NCBI GenBank assembly: GCA_006384855.1
Contig: VCJN01002489.1
Coordinates: forward strand, 186,001 to 250,000
Length of the DNA stretch: 64,000 nt
Direction of reading: 5' to 3'
Source: Tetraselmis striata
Lineage: Eukaryota; Chlorophyta; Chlorodendrophyceae; Chlorodendrales; Chlorodendraceae
The translations under genes and the position numbers were made by a program. The notes under the pieces were generated by a model. That model was not told where the DNA came from. It saw only the letters and a program-made list of their open reading frames with translations, and searched no databases. Of the stretch, positions 1 through 10,979 are shown one piece after another (the stretch's first letter is position 1; every line of letters starts with the position of its first letter).

Positions 1-402
1 TGCGATGGCCATGTTGCGCTCTCCGATGTTGCGCCCTGCATGTGCATACGTGTAAAAGTGTCAGCGACAAACAAGTAAACATCTACCGGAACAGCCAATA
101 CAAGGGACGGTCATCAGCTGCACGGCTTACCTTGGCCTTGTCGTCCATGAAAGTAGCAACCACAGGTCCGCCATGTTATTGCTCCTTGTCTAGCATTGTG
201 GCCAGCAACACGCCGTACACTTTTATGTACTTGAATAGGGCTGTACAATATTGCGCGTTGATGCTCTTAGACCTCAGCGTCCTCTGTTGGAATGCGTGTT
301 GCATGTCAAGCCTCCCGGCAGTCATACACACATGCACATACCAAAGTTCAGTAAACCACATCCAGCATTGTACGACATGCCGAGCAGAACAAGCACATCA
401 TG

Positions 403-587
403 TCACATATGAATTGCAAGGGCCCGTGTGGCGAAGATGTTCTTTGGGCAGAATTGCAGCTCCACCAATGCACGGGATGGGATGTTGATGCCAGCCTCCT
501 CTAAGTCGCCGTGCTCTTCCTCTGGGGCCTTCACTGCCTTGTTCACCATGGCTATGAAGGAAGTGTTGAATGGCAGCTTGCACCGAC
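403..587 (-). CDS. terminal exon of an unrecognised gene
   Basis: Read on the minus strand, a good acceptor (tttgcag, AG at 588-589) opens a 185-bp exon that ends in TGA at 403-405. It encodes about 61 residues with a plausible composition: it starts RCKLPFNTSF, has an acidic stretch EEEHGDLEEAG, then ALVELQFCPKNIFATRALAI. I do not recognise the family. Two short patterns, KLPF and VE(L/V)Q, also occur in the decayed minus-strand gene at 9.1-10.8 kb, so the two may be paralogues or pieces of one locus separated by the copia element. That link is inference from short similarities. Upstream exons were not located. Either a real 3' exon or a relic. Confidence 0.4.
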
Positions 588-1280
588 CTGCAAATAGAGC
601 ATAGCATGCATGTCAGTCTTTGCATGATGACCAGAATAGCCTTAGCAGGGCAGGAAAGACGTACCGTGCATGCGATCGTCAATACGCTTGCACTCCACCA
701 GCTGCAACAGAAGACCGCGGTCGGCGCCGCTCTGGATGCGCCGCGCGGCGGCAAGACCCAACTCCCCAAGATCCAAACAGCCATCACTACAAAAAAATCG
801 CAGGCACCCGACTTCCACGCACCTGTTGCCCGCCCCAGGCCAACTGCCGGCCCGCGCCCACAGCGGCGTGAAGAGCAGGCTCCACAAGATACTACCACAA
901 CAACCAACATGGACGCCAACAGACCCGAGGAGCAACAAGAGGCCGCGGTCGGCGGCCCTATCGATACGCCGCGCAGCGGCAGAGCCCAACTCCCCAAAAT
1001 CCCAACTACCATTGCCGCAAAGGAATTCACAGGCACCCGACTCCCACCTGCTATCCGCCGTCTCCGCCGCGTTTTGCGCCGCCAGTCCCACCAGCCCCCA
1101 ATCGATATTTCCCCTGGTACCGACTGTGCCACACAAGTCGCCATGCTATTCAGCGATCTGGCGACCCGCAACCGTGCGACGGGGGTCGACATGCGCCGTA
1201 TCCTTCTGAACCCGATCCGTACCCTCGGCCCCAAGCTCGGGGCACACACATCAACTCACGACGTCCGGGCGGTGACCTGA
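570..1280 (+). CDS. low-complexity ORF with internal duplication
   Basis: This is an open frame of about 236 codons rich in Ala, Pro, Arg and Thr. It holds a diverged direct duplication of about 105 bp (about 718-825 and 946-1050, spaced 228 bp) that stays in the same frame. Both copies encode the pattern AVG..(L/I)D.PR.G..QLPKI. Preservation of frame between diverged copies mildly supports translation, but no domain is visible and the start is uncertain. The first bases overlap the minus-strand exon at 403-587. It could be part of a retroelement ORF1 or a chance GC-rich ORF. Confidence 0.25.
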   Translation: MAACTDLQIEHSMHVSLCMMTRIALAGQERRTVHAIVNTLALHQLQQKTAVGAALDAPRGGKTQLPKIQTAITTKKSQAPDFHAPVARPRPTAGPRPQRREEQAPQDTTTTTNMDANRPEEQQEAAVGGPIDTPRSGRAQLPKIPTTIAAKEFTGTRLPPAIRRLRRVLRRQSHQPPIDISPGTDCATQVAMLFSDLATRNRATGVDMRRILLNPIRTLGPKLGAHTSTHDVRAVT

Positions 1281-1289
1281 CGCGCCCCT

Positions 1290-1949
1290 ATGCCGGCTGC
1301 CGCCTCTCCGACAGGGGTGAGCAGAGCTGGACTTGCCACTAACACGGAATCCGACGCGAAACTCGTCGCAGCAAGAACCATGCACCTGCGTAAGCGGGAC
1401 AGGCCGGCGACTATTCACCAACCGGCGCCGACTACAACCGATCAGTCGGCGATACACCATGGCCAGCTCCCCCGGGAGCTCCCGCCACCACCAACTAGCC
1501 AGCTACAAGAGGCTCACCCCCCGGCGGCGGCGGCTCCTCAAGACACGGAGATGGACGGCGAAGACCCGCCACCGGAAGACCAGCCGGCGACAAGCGTCGA
1601 TCCAGCCCCGCACCCCGAGCCGGCTCCACCGGCCGCAGCCGAAGCCCCCACCGCGACAAGAGAGGCCTCGGAGGCCACCAACCCCTCGAGCATACGTCCA
1701 CAACCAGCACACCAGCCCAGGCGTCCCGCCTGGCCCATCTCGGGGCAGAGGCTCATCGCCCCCGCCGCCCCCGCGCCGGACGACCCCCTTGCAACCGCAG
1801 GTGGGCCGTATGCGGATGCTGCTCCGCAGCCAAGGCACCCAACCCCAACCGGACGCACGCCCGCGGCTATCAGCGCCTCAACCCAAGAACTACGGACGTT
1901 TTTAGCCGGTACGCCCTGTTGTTTGCTACCAGTCTTGCAGGCGTTTTGA
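1290..1949 (+). CDS. Pro/Ala-rich ORF cut by the copia insertion
   Basis: Long GC-rich ORF with stretches of Pro, Ala and Glu (for example PPPPTSQLQEAHPPAAAA). It runs into the 5' LTR of the copia element, whose left edge is 1917, so the last codons are LTR sequence. No fold or motif is recognised. The sequence right of the element (from 8598) does not obviously continue the frame. It could be a disordered region of a real gene, a gag-like ORF of an older transposon, or a composition artefact. Confidence 0.2.
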   Translation: MPAAASPTGVSRAGLATNTESDAKLVAARTMHLRKRDRPATIHQPAPTTTDQSAIHHGQLPRELPPPPTSQLQEAHPPAAAAPQDTEMDGEDPPPEDQPATSVDPAPHPEPAPPAAAEAPTATREASEATNPSSIRPQPAHQPRRPAWPISGQRLIAPAAPAPDDPLATAGGPYADAAPQPRHPTPTGRTPAAISASTQELRTFLAGTPCCLLPVLQAF

Positions 1950-2408
1950 CCGGCTGTTTGGAGCCTTGACGCCTGCACACTCTCAGCAGTATCTGTAGAC
2001 GGCGGAGCGATCGTACGGCTACGAGTACGAGGACGCGAGTACATCTCCGGCAGCAGACGTACATCGGGGAGCGGCTGTACATCTACGAATACGAGGACGC
2101 CCGTGCGAGCACAATCAAGATTCCGGTACTGCTGAATATCAATGGTGGGCGCCATGCAGTACCAGAATATACTGCAGGATATCGGCCGATGCAGCAGCGG
2201 ATACTGTATTGTACGGACATAGATAATGCCAATACTCAGGCTCGCACAAATGCGTTAAGTACTGGCGACTACAGTCAGCGCGCGATGGCGCAAGGTGGCG
2301 GATGCGCTAATGGCTGGCGCGCGCACCATGGCGTGCGCGAGTATAAAGGCAGGGCGCGACCCGTTGTAACAGACAGTCGTTCTTTTCCCTCACGCCCATA
2401 TTTCAATA
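1917..2408 (+). repeat. 5' LTR of copia element
   Basis: 492 bp, starting TGTTG and ending TTTCAATA. It matches the 3' LTR except for a few substitutions and one T in a run (GTTTTGACC here, GTTTGACC there). A TATA-like GTATAAAG lies at about 2341-2348, so the transcript start (R) is expected some 25-30 bp downstream. The right edge is set by where similarity to the 3' copy stops. Confidence 0.96.
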
Positions 2409-3361
2409 GGTTGGGCCCTCGCTTCCCTTCATCTCCCAAGCCAAGGAGCGGCCTCTGCCAACCACAGAAGCATCACAACCAGGTTCTTCCGCCGCCCCTT
2501 GCTGCTGATTCTTGGGAGGGGACCTGCGCTGTTGGGCTGGGGACTCGAACGACTCGTTTTCGCTCGCTGAGAGCCGAGCGTGGCCGCGAGAAGCGGTGCA
2601 CTGACGGTGGCAGTCAGTGGGCGCCCTGGGACGGGGCGTGGGGCTCGTTTGCCTGTGCGACGCGAGGTCGCTGCTCGACACTGGCCTCCCTAGGCAGTGG
2701 GCGTCCTGTAGGGGCGTAGGGGTTGTTTGCCTGTGCAGCTCGACGCTGCTGTCGACCTCTCTCGTTTCGGCTGTGCCTCTCGACGCCTGGGGCCGCGTTC
2801 CGACGGCCCTTTCAGTCTCTCGAAGACTCGGGCCGGCTTCGAGTCGTGTCGACTCGTGTGCGCTTGTCGCTCGCCCAGTTACAGTGTGTCGAGCTGCCTC
2901 GCCGGCCACAGGGGGGGCAGACGGCCTCGTCGAGCGCTCTGTCGTGGTCTTGTGCCAGTGGTATCGACCCTCGTCACGAGGCAGGCAGGTTGCCGACTTA
3001 GCAGCAGTCTGCGACCGGAGAACGACGTAGTTTCCGCCGTGTTATAGGCGAATCTACGAGAATCAAAAATTAGCCGGATTTCCCGGTGGTTTTCCGATTT
3101 ATCGTAGCCGGTATTCTGATTTCCGCGAGGCCGCGGTTGTTTGTTGATTAATCGCGGCCGGTAATTAAAAGTTTGTGCGGCTCCGGTTGTTTTCTCTGCT
3201 CAATTTCGAAGTTTTGACCGAGTTTCTCCCTGTTGACCATCTCTGGTGGAGAGAGTTGCCACTGCGGCAAGCAGTGGTGGGGGCTTTTGGCCCTGTGAGG
3301 ACCAGACCGCTGACTTGGCCTCTGTCCCGCTCTGCAGTTGATTTCCATCACTGTGATCATC

Positions 3362-4240
3362 ATGCCGGAAGGAGTGTCCGCCCGCGCGCCACGCATTCCG
3401 TTGCCGCCCGTTTTCTCTAATCAGACCAAGGGGTGGCGCCACTGGAGGCACCAGATGGAGGCCTATTGCAACGCCACTGGCATGAAGCAGGCCATGATGA
3501 TGAGTGAGCATGCCTCATCTGATCAGCATTTCAAGCTGTATGCAACCCTGACTGCGCTGCTCCCAGAGGAGCTCCTGGATGTCATCCGTCGGCACCTGAA
3601 TGACAATGCTACCTCTGGAGGCCAAGCCTGGGCAGCTCTGCGCACCCGCTTTGAGGGAGGCCATCTCGGCAGGATCTCCGACATGTATGCGGTGCTCCAA
3701 TCCGGTCAACAGCGCACCGAGACTGCGGAGGCATACTACCATCGCCTGGACAACGCCTTCTTGGACTTGGTGGCTGAGGCTGAGGAGCATGAGGATGTTG
3801 AAGCTCCATCACATAACCAAGTTGTGACTCAGTTCCTGGCTGGCCTCCGTCCCGAGTACGAGCCCATCGTCGGTATCCTGCAGGTGACCGCGGAGCATGA
3901 GGTCCGCGTCATCACCTGGGAGGGTGACTGCCTCAAGCTGGCGCAGAACTACTCCAAGCGTATTGAGAACAACCATGCATCGGAGCCATCTGCGGAGGGC
4001 TACATAGCCAGTGGTGGCACCAAGCGCTCCGCCCATCTGGCCACAGGCGATGGATCTGGACCTCGCCGCCTTGGTGCACCTCTGCGCGGTGGATGCTGGC
4101 AGTGCGGTGGGCCTCACTTCAAGCGGGACTGCCCGCAGCGCCCAAGAGGCAACAAGCGTCAAGCTGCTGCGGACCCGGCACCGGCGGCTTTTGTTGCTGA
4201 TGAAGAGGAGGAGCATGTTGCTTTCATGGCTGAAATGCCG
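3362..4240 (+). CDS. gag: copia Gag (nucleocapsid/capsid)
   Basis: The frame opens with ATG at 3362 and encodes about 293 residues before the pol frame takes over. The first 230 residues resemble the copia gag polypeptide (Trp-rich start WRHWRHQMEAYC, then helical capsid-like sequence). A CCHC zinc knuckle lies at about 4094-4132, CWQCGGPHFKRDC. Its spacing is C-x2-C-x3-H-x4-C, one residue short of the canonical C-x2-C-x4-H-x4-C. The frame stays open to 4543, but from about 4240 sensible sequence continues in the -1 frame (GNTPPAKRVALSLLDDEW...). The gag-pol fusion therefore needs a -1 event, programmed or mutational. Function: binds and packages element RNA in the particle. Confidence 0.85.
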
Positions 4241-7200
4241 GTAACACCCCACCTGCAAAGCGCGTTGCGCTGTCCCTGCTGGATGACGAGTGGGATGATT
4301 GGGCGCCGGAACCGGGCACCCTGCCGTATGACCTCTTCGGAGGGGAGTATGAGTCCGAGGAGGATGTGCGGCCGGCTGAGGCTGCTGGTGCTGTTGCTCA
4401 GGCGAATGCGCGCGAGCATGACCTGGACAGCCACAACATGGATGAGATCATATCGCTGTCTGGGCTGTCTGACTGCTTCGGCATGTCTGATGATGAGGCG
4501 GGTAGTGCCTCTGGTGGCATGGGCGGCTCTGCCCGTGTTGTAACCAAGTCTGATTCCGCTTACTTGCTTGATGCGGTTGCTCTTGCGAGTGCTGTTGTCG
4601 ATGCACGAGGGGCGTGCGTGCTGGGGCTGAATGATGATCTCGGAAGCTACCCGGACGTGTGGGTGAAGGACAGTGGGGCGTATCCGCATTTGGTGGCTGA
4701 CCATGACAGCTTCGTGGAGTATGAGCAGCTTGCACCACCGGTTGAGGTGGGGGGTATTTGCTGTCTGGCGGTGGGCCGGGGGACGGTCTGGATGGTTGTT
4801 CGAGCCGATGGCGGCGAAGTACGCAGTGTGCTTCGTGGGGTTCTGCATGTCCCGGACTTGCCGGGCAAAACAAAGCATGGCTACCGCAGGTTGTTTAGCC
4901 AGCGGTTGGCGCAGGAGCGTGGCGCTTCGTTTCATTACACGGCCAACGGGGACTCCATGGGCTTGCGCTCTGCTGGCCGTGATATGACGGTCCCTATCGG
5001 GCGCGCTCCGGGGAGCAACTTGTACGCTTTCCGCAGCAGAATACTTCGGAGCGGGCATGCGCCCAGCCCTGCGGATGTTGTTGCGCTGCAAGCTTGTGGG
5101 AAGTTGTCAAAGTTGTTGTGGCACAGACGTCTTGGCCATCTGCATGCTGCATGCATGGATCGTTTGCTTGCGGAGAGCGTCTCGGGGATCACGTTCGCGA
5201 AGGATGAGATACTGCCGTTTTGTGACTGTTGCGCGTTGGCGATGTCTCACGAACGGCCGCGGTCGCGCATTGCGTCAAAGCGTCCTACTGGGCCACTGCA
5301 GAAGTTTGGAGCTGACATCTGGGGGCCAGTGGGTGTGACGTCCGTTGGCGGGTTCCGTTACGTGTTTGGGATGACTGACTACTACTCGGCATACAGCTGG
5401 GTGGTGTTCATGAAGTCCAAGGATGAGGCTCCGAGGGCTCTGCTGTTGGTGGTGCGCGCTATCAAGCGCGTGCATCCCCGATTTGGATACGACAAGAGTA
5501 CAGCTCGCCTGAGATTGGACAACGACTCAGTCTTCCAAAGTGCGGATTTTCGATCTGCATGCGATGGCCTGCACTTCGTTCCTGAGTTTTCTGCGCCATA
5601 CTGCCAATAGCAGAATGGTCTGCAGGAGCGTATGTGGGTTACTCTGTCCGAGATGACGGTGGCTATGCTGCTACATGCTGGCCTGGGTCGTGAGTTATGG
5701 GCGCTGGCCTTCTGTGCCGCGACGCACATCCGCAACAATGTCTACAGTCGGGGTGTCGGTTCTGTTCCCTACCGGCGTCACACTGGCAAGACCCCAGATG
5801 TGGCTGGGTTGCGGGTGTTCGGCTGTCCAGCGTATGTGCACGTGGATGCCGGGAATAGGTGGAAGCTTGACGCCAAGGCCTTTCGCGGGGTCTTCGTTGG
5901 TTATGGGCAGGAATCTCACACCTACTTGGTGTGGAACCCAGCTACTCGCCGCGTGGTTGCAAGTCGGAATGTGATTTTTGATGAGGGTTGGCGTGATGCG
6001 GCTTCCAGCAGCAAGGGGGGCGGTGGGGGCGATGCTGCTGCAAGCCTTGAGATGTTCCCCCAATACCAGGCACTTCTCGATAACAGCGGGGTTGGCAGCA
6101 CGTCCGACGCATCACGGCTGCAAGAGATAACCGAGGCTCACCGGCGTGTCGTGGATGAAACGGACGACGTTGAGGAGGAGCTTGAGATTGATGAGGAGCC
6201 ACTGACTGCAGAGGAACTGGAACTTAGACCGCAGCGACCCACGCTGGAGCTGACCCAGTTGGAGACGAACGAGGGAACCGACGATGGCGGGCAAGAGGAA
6301 CCTATAGTCCAGCGTGCTGAGAGGGACCCCTACCCTGCTCGTTCTCGCCGAGCTCCTGGGCAATGGTGGGTCGTGCATCCGGAAAACCCCAACGACGACG
6401 CTGCAGCTATGATGGCCGCCGCATTCGCGGCAGTGACACAGGGTGTCGATGAGCCCATCACGCTCAAGCAGGCCCTGTCCGGACCGTTCAAGGAGCAATG
6501 GGCGCAAGCCGTAGAGTCAGAATTAAACTCGTTGGAGAAGCAGGGCACGTGGGTGGTGTGCGAGTTACCAGAGGAGCGAACAGCCATTCCCAGCAAATGG
6601 GTATTCAAGGTCAAATACAACGCTGATGGCAGTATCGCACGCTTCAAGGCCCGACTGGTTGTCCAAGGCTGCCGTCAACGACATGGCATCGACTATGCAG
6701 AGACTTTTGCACCGACCGTGAAGTTCACCACTATCCGAGTGCTGTTTGCGATTGCAGTACAATACGGTTGGAATATCCATCAGGTTGATGTCGACACGGC
6801 GTTCCTGTATGCTCCAGTGGAGGAAGAGATCTACATGAGGCCGCCGCCTGGCTATGAGCAGTACGATGCAAGAGGGCGGCCCATGGTCTTGCGCTTGTTG
6901 AAGAGCCTGTACGGGCTGAAGCAATCACCCCGAAATTGGCACAACACCTTGCATAAGTTCTTGGTGTGCTACGGGTTTCAGCAGCTCAAGTCCGACCCTG
7001 GCGCGTACGTGTACTGGCAGGGTGGGCAGTTGATCTGCATCCTGGTGGTTTACGTGGACGACATGATCTTTGCCTTCAAGGACGCAGTATGGGGCGCGGA
7101 TTTCAAGACGGCATTAGGCGCCCGCTTTGACATCAAGGACTTGGGCGTCTGTGCCTGGGCGCTAGGCATGGCGGTGGAGCGAGACTGGGACAATGCGACG

Positions 7201-8083
7201 CTGAAGGTGCATCAGGCCAAGTACATTGATGACATGGTGCACAAGTTCAACCTTGCTGACGCTTACGCTGTGAGCACCCCAGCGGAGGTTGGTGCCGATG
7301 TCCCCGGTAGCCACAAGCCGTTGGCTGCTGAGATGCCATATCAGGCCCTTGTGGGCAGCCTGCTGTACGCGATGGTGGCTACCCGCCCCGATATTGCCGA
7401 AGTTGTGAGCAAGTTGTGCAGGGTGATGGCCAAGCCTGAAGAGCGCCACTGGCAGGCTGCCAAGCGAGTCCTGCGATACCTGAAGGGTACCAAAACCCTG
7501 GGGCTGACCTTCAGTGGGGGCAAGGCTGACGGCCTATTGCACGGGTACTGCGACGCCGACTGGGCTGGAGACGTGGTGTCACGACGCTCCACCACTGGCT
7601 TCGTCTTCATGCTTTGTGGAGCTGCAGTGAGTTGGAAGTCGCAGCTGCAGGCCACTGTGGCGCTGTCAACGGCGGAGCTGGGGACGTGGTGTCACGACGC
7701 TCCACCACTGGCTTCGTCTTCATGCTTTGTGGAGCTGCAGTGAGTTGGAAGTCGCAGCTGCAGGCCACATGGCGTTGTGTGCTGCTGTGTGCGAGGCGAT
7801 GTTCTTGCCCGAGCTGCTCCGCGAGCTGTGTTGTCCTCAGTCCGAGGCCACAGTGATCTTCGAGGACAACCAGAGCTGCATTGCGCTGACGCGCAACCCC
7901 ATGACCCATGGTCGCAGCAAGCACATCGCCATCAAGTACCACTTCACACGGGAGAAGGTGCTCAGCGGGGAGGTGGCAATTGAGTACTGCCCGACTGCAC
8001 AGATGGTTGCGGATGCACTCACCAAGCCTCTGGGAAGGCTGAAGCACGCGGAGTTCGCCCTGAAGATGTTTGGCGCGTTATGA
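4234..8083 (+). pseudogene. pol: copia Pol (protease-integrase-RT-RNase H), disrupted
   Basis: Protease active site DSGA lies in VWVKDSGAYPHL (about 4660-4695). The gag-pre-integrase zinc site (HRRLGHLH...CDCC) is at about 5116-5232. The integrase core has Asp in ADIWGP, Asp in RLDNDS and Glu in QNGLQER. TAG at 5608-5610 interrupts it where relatives usually have Gln. RT carries YVDD at 7051-7062 with intact fingers and palm sequence before it. RNase H begins YCDADWAG (about 7545), then a 113-bp direct duplication (offset 7570 to 7683) shifts the frame. The rest (MALCAAVCEAMFLPELL to the ADALTKPL motif) continues in another frame and ends at 8083. All enzymes of the cycle are recognisable but one continuous polyprotein cannot be made. 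Confidence 0.93.
7570..7768 (+). repeat. 113-bp tandem duplication in copia RNase H
   Basis: About 86 bp starting GACGTGGTGTCACGACG at 7570 recurs at 7683, giving a 113-bp period. Because 113 is not a multiple of three, the second copy shifts frame, ending the upstream ORF at 7743. The duplication falls just after the STAE segment of RNase H. Confidence 0.9.
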
Positions 8084-8101
8084 CTGCATGGCGAGTGGGG
8101 G

Positions 8102-8592
8102 TGTTGTTTGCTACTAGTCTTGCAGGCGTTTGACCGGCTGTTTGGAGCCTTGACGCCTGCACACTCTCAGCAGTATCTGTAGACGGCGGAGCGATCGTAC
8201 GGCTACGAGTACGAGGACGCGAGTACATCTCCGGCAGCAGACGTACATCGGGGAGCGGCTGTACATCTACGAATACGAGGACGCCCGTGCGAGCACAATC
8301 AAGATTCCGGTACTGGTGAATATCAATGGTGGGCGCCATGCAGTACCAGAATATACTGCAGGATATCGGCCGATGCAGCAGCGGATACTGTATTGTACGG
8401 ACATAGATAATGCCAATACTCAGGCTCGCACAAATGCGTTAAGTACTGGCGACTACAGTCAGCGCGCGATGGCGCAAGGTGGCGGATGCGCTAATGGCTG
8501 GCGCGCGCACCATGGCGTGCGCGAATATAAAGGCAGGGCGCGACCCGTTGTAACAGACAGTCGTTCTTTTCCCTCACGCCCATATTTCAATA
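8102..8592 (+). repeat. 3' LTR of copia element
   Basis: 491 bp, preceded by the purine-rich GGCGAGTGGGGG and followed directly by the CGCCC target duplication. The TATA-like site reads GAATATAAAG here against GAGTATAAAG in the 5' LTR, one of about four differences between the copies. Confidence 0.96.
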
Positions 8593-8597
8593 CGCCC

Positions 8598-9097
8598 GGA
8601 ATACATTCTTCGAATTTACCAGCACTGTTCCCCACAAGTATTGCAAACAGTGTATCGCCCGACCCGCGGGCTTGGTACAGGCACGAGATGAAGTCATCAT
8701 GCCATTAAACGCAGTATAATGTGGGAAAAAAATCAGAGATGGAGGGCATTGTAGCCCCCACCCCCCCCAAGCTAGCCGGCTCAGCGGTACATAAATAATG
8801 CGCACAATGCAGCTATTCCAGTCAGCTCCCCTCCTCCATCACACCTCAGTAGCAGCAGGCGGGACGCCCCTGGCTGCCTTAGCGTGCCTGCTGAGCTATG
8901 GACGGGATGGGTCTGACTTAGGTAGGGACAGCAAGGGGCGCTGCTGTCTTAGCTATAGCCCACTGGAGGGAGGAGGGGCTAGGAAACATAAGAGGATGGC
9001 CGATAGCTTGAACTGTGATAACACGTCGTGCTCCCCAGTGTGGTTAGAGATAGCAGGTCCTAAGAACAACTCAATCTGAGCGAGTGGATGCAGCAGA
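8598..9097. other. no gene seen between copia element and 9.1-kb gene
   Basis: Only short ORFs in all frames and a C-rich run at about 8757-8768. No conserved coding signal, tRNA or repeat edge was recognised. Confidence 0.5.
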
Positions 9098-10829
9098 CTA
9101 GACGTTGTAATCAATTTCAATTTCCACCAGCTGGGCAGCCAACTTATTAGCCCAGAAAACGTCGAACTCGGTCGAGTTTGGCTCATCGTTCAGCTTTCTT
9201 TGGTCAAACATTATGTCAGGGTCGTTTGCAAATAGGGCGTACCTGGCCAGGGTAGCCGCCTCGTAAATGCCATCGAAGGGCAGCTTCCCTTCGGTGAGGT
9301 ACTCGAACATGGCTTTCGCTGCTGCCTTGCTAGACATGAACCATGGCCTCAGCACGTTAGCGAAGTACGCATGCTTCGCGGCCCTGTTACATTGCACCTC
9401 GACGGTAGCATGTAGACCGGTGCTGAGCACGTTCGAGCGATTCACCATGTCCATCCTACCCTCAGCGGGCGCGCGAGGGGGTACCTTCCAAATATAGTGC
9501 AGCGCGAGCCTAGCTCGGCTCCCCCGTATTGCCAAGTCCACAACATGAACGCGCCGGGCAGCCCCTTTCTCATAGCATGGAGGAAGTCATACCGGGAGTA
9601 CTTCCGCATGTCGCGGAGGAACGACTCTGTCACGTTCATTGGGTTGTATGTGTCGGTATGCTGCTCGAGAAACGCGTCCAGGCGGGCGATACGGGATGGT
9701 GCCTTGTTCGTGCGCGCCTCGAAGAGGTTCATGCTCATATGGGTTTCGACATCCGGGGCAGGAAGGTTGTGCGCTGCTGCCTGCCTAGTGGCTTGTTGGA
9801 ACACTGTGTTGCGGTAGGCCTCGGCTGATTGCCATACATTCCACAAGCGGAGGTACATGGTCATCCACTTCCCTCCGACACCCACTTGCCTATGATAGCG
9901 AACGCTTCCTCGAACGACAGCACGGCGGCACGTATACGTGTCTCGATCTACTCACCCTTTTTTCCTTTGTCCTTTCGACCGAAGAACAACTCGAGCTCGG
10001 CGTGCGGCGGGGGGCAACCTAGTTGGCGGGAGAGTCGATGCGTCAGGGTACCGGGGTAGTCTATTTATATAAACGGTCCATACACGAGGGGGGGGGGGGG
10101 GGGGGGGGCGACGGTTACGGTGCAGGGCCACTTGCATGCGTGCGCTATGTCCTGGAATGCCCTCGCCCACATAGGGCCGGAGAGCTGCCACATTCAGGCC
10201 GTAAACGCGTTCATGAACGGGATGACGTGGGTGAGCGCCTTAGCGGCAGTCCAACCAACCTGAAACTTCTCGAAGTAGTCAAGCTGATCGTTATGCAGCC
10301 GCTGCTCAACGGCCATTCTCTTGAAGTCGCGACGAGGGGGGAAACACAACACGTCGGGACTCTGCGCAACGTAAAGCATGGTGAACATATATAGGTTTCC
10401 ACGCCAATGATGTTCCGGCTCTTTGACAATAATCTTTAAGATGAACGTTTTGGTTAGGCGGGAGAGGCATTACTCGACCGGGTGATGCAGCACGTCCGTG
10501 CAGTCCATCGTACCCGTCCCCACCTACATCTTTTTCGACCGGTTATTGCTAGGCGGCACGTGCAGTGAGTCATGTTGCAGCCTTACTTACAACGAAATCT
10601 GTTGTACCTTGATGGCGTCTGCTAGCGTGGGCAGCAAGATCGATCCGTCCGGGGCAGATGTGATTGCAATCCTTAGCAGATCCATGCAATCGCTGTTCTC
10701 CACCCATTCATGGGTCTTCATGAGTAGCTTATAGGTGTCCCCAAGGACTCTGTCGTTCCACCTAACCGAAACGCGGAGCCTGTGCAGAGGCACAAGTAGT
10801 CGTGACGACGACGCCATGGTAATGCGCAT
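9098..10829 (-). pseudogene. unrecognised multi-part gene, probably decayed
   Basis: Exon 1 runs from ATG at 10817 (or 10829) to a strong donor GTAAGT (GT at 10589-10590). It encodes about 75 residues (MASSSRLLVPLHRLRV...). A second block at about 10460-10194 includes IIVKEPEHHWRGNLYMF and FPPRRDFKRMAVEQRL and ends in a stop. A third block at about 9930-9098 encodes a charged helical protein (MRKGLPGAFMLWTWQYGG, then GKLPFDGIYEAATLARYALF) ending VEIEIDYNV and a stop. At least two frame changes occur (about 9870 and about 9530), and a G21 run (10088-10108) sits between blocks. A TATA-like element lies upstream. Family not recognised. The KLPF and VE(V/L)Q patterns recur at 403-587. It may be a gene in decay, a transposon ORF, or a gene with indel errors. 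Confidence 0.4.
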
Positions 10830-10965
10830 GCGCTCGTATGTGGGAGTGGGTGGCTAGCATAGGTTGCTGTCGGGTGTTGGAAGTGTGATGAGGGAAGGTA
10901 GGAGGCGTACGGTTTGGATGCGGGCGCGCGCGGCGGCAACAGCAGCGGCGGCGGCGTAGGATAGG

Positions 10966-10974
10966 ATATTTATA
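10966..10974 (-). promoter_or_regulatory. TATA-like box upstream of the 9.1-10.8-kb gene
   Basis: Minus-strand TATAAATAT, about 140-150 bp upstream of the candidate ATG at 10817/10829. Placement would give a 5' UTR of roughly 100 bp. Inferred from sequence only. Confidence 0.35.
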
Positions 10975-10979
10975 CGAGT

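Larger units (their letters stand above)
1917..8592 (+). mobile_element. Ty1/copia LTR retrotransposon, full length but inactivated
   Basis: Near-identical LTRs (1917-2408 and 8102-8592) bound the element, with a perfect 5-bp target duplication CGCCC at 1912-1916 and 8593-8597. Order inside is leader, gag with a zinc knuckle, aspartic protease, integrase, reverse transcriptase, RNase H. Integrase before RT defines the copia superfamily. A purine tract (about 8090-8101) sits directly before the 3' LTR. The LTRs differ at only about four positions in 492, so insertion is recent. Coding capacity is nevertheless broken three ways: a gag-pol frame change near 4240, an in-frame TAG in the integrase at 5608-5610, and a 113-bp tandem duplication in RNase H. 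No convincing primer-binding site match was assigned after 2408. Confidence 0.97.

Noticed and set aside
1503-2155. Minus-strand Gly/Arg-rich ORFs over the left flank and 5' LTR
   Set aside because: Shadow frames of the Pro-rich plus-strand ORF and of LTR sequence; the LTR part recurs at the 3' LTR.
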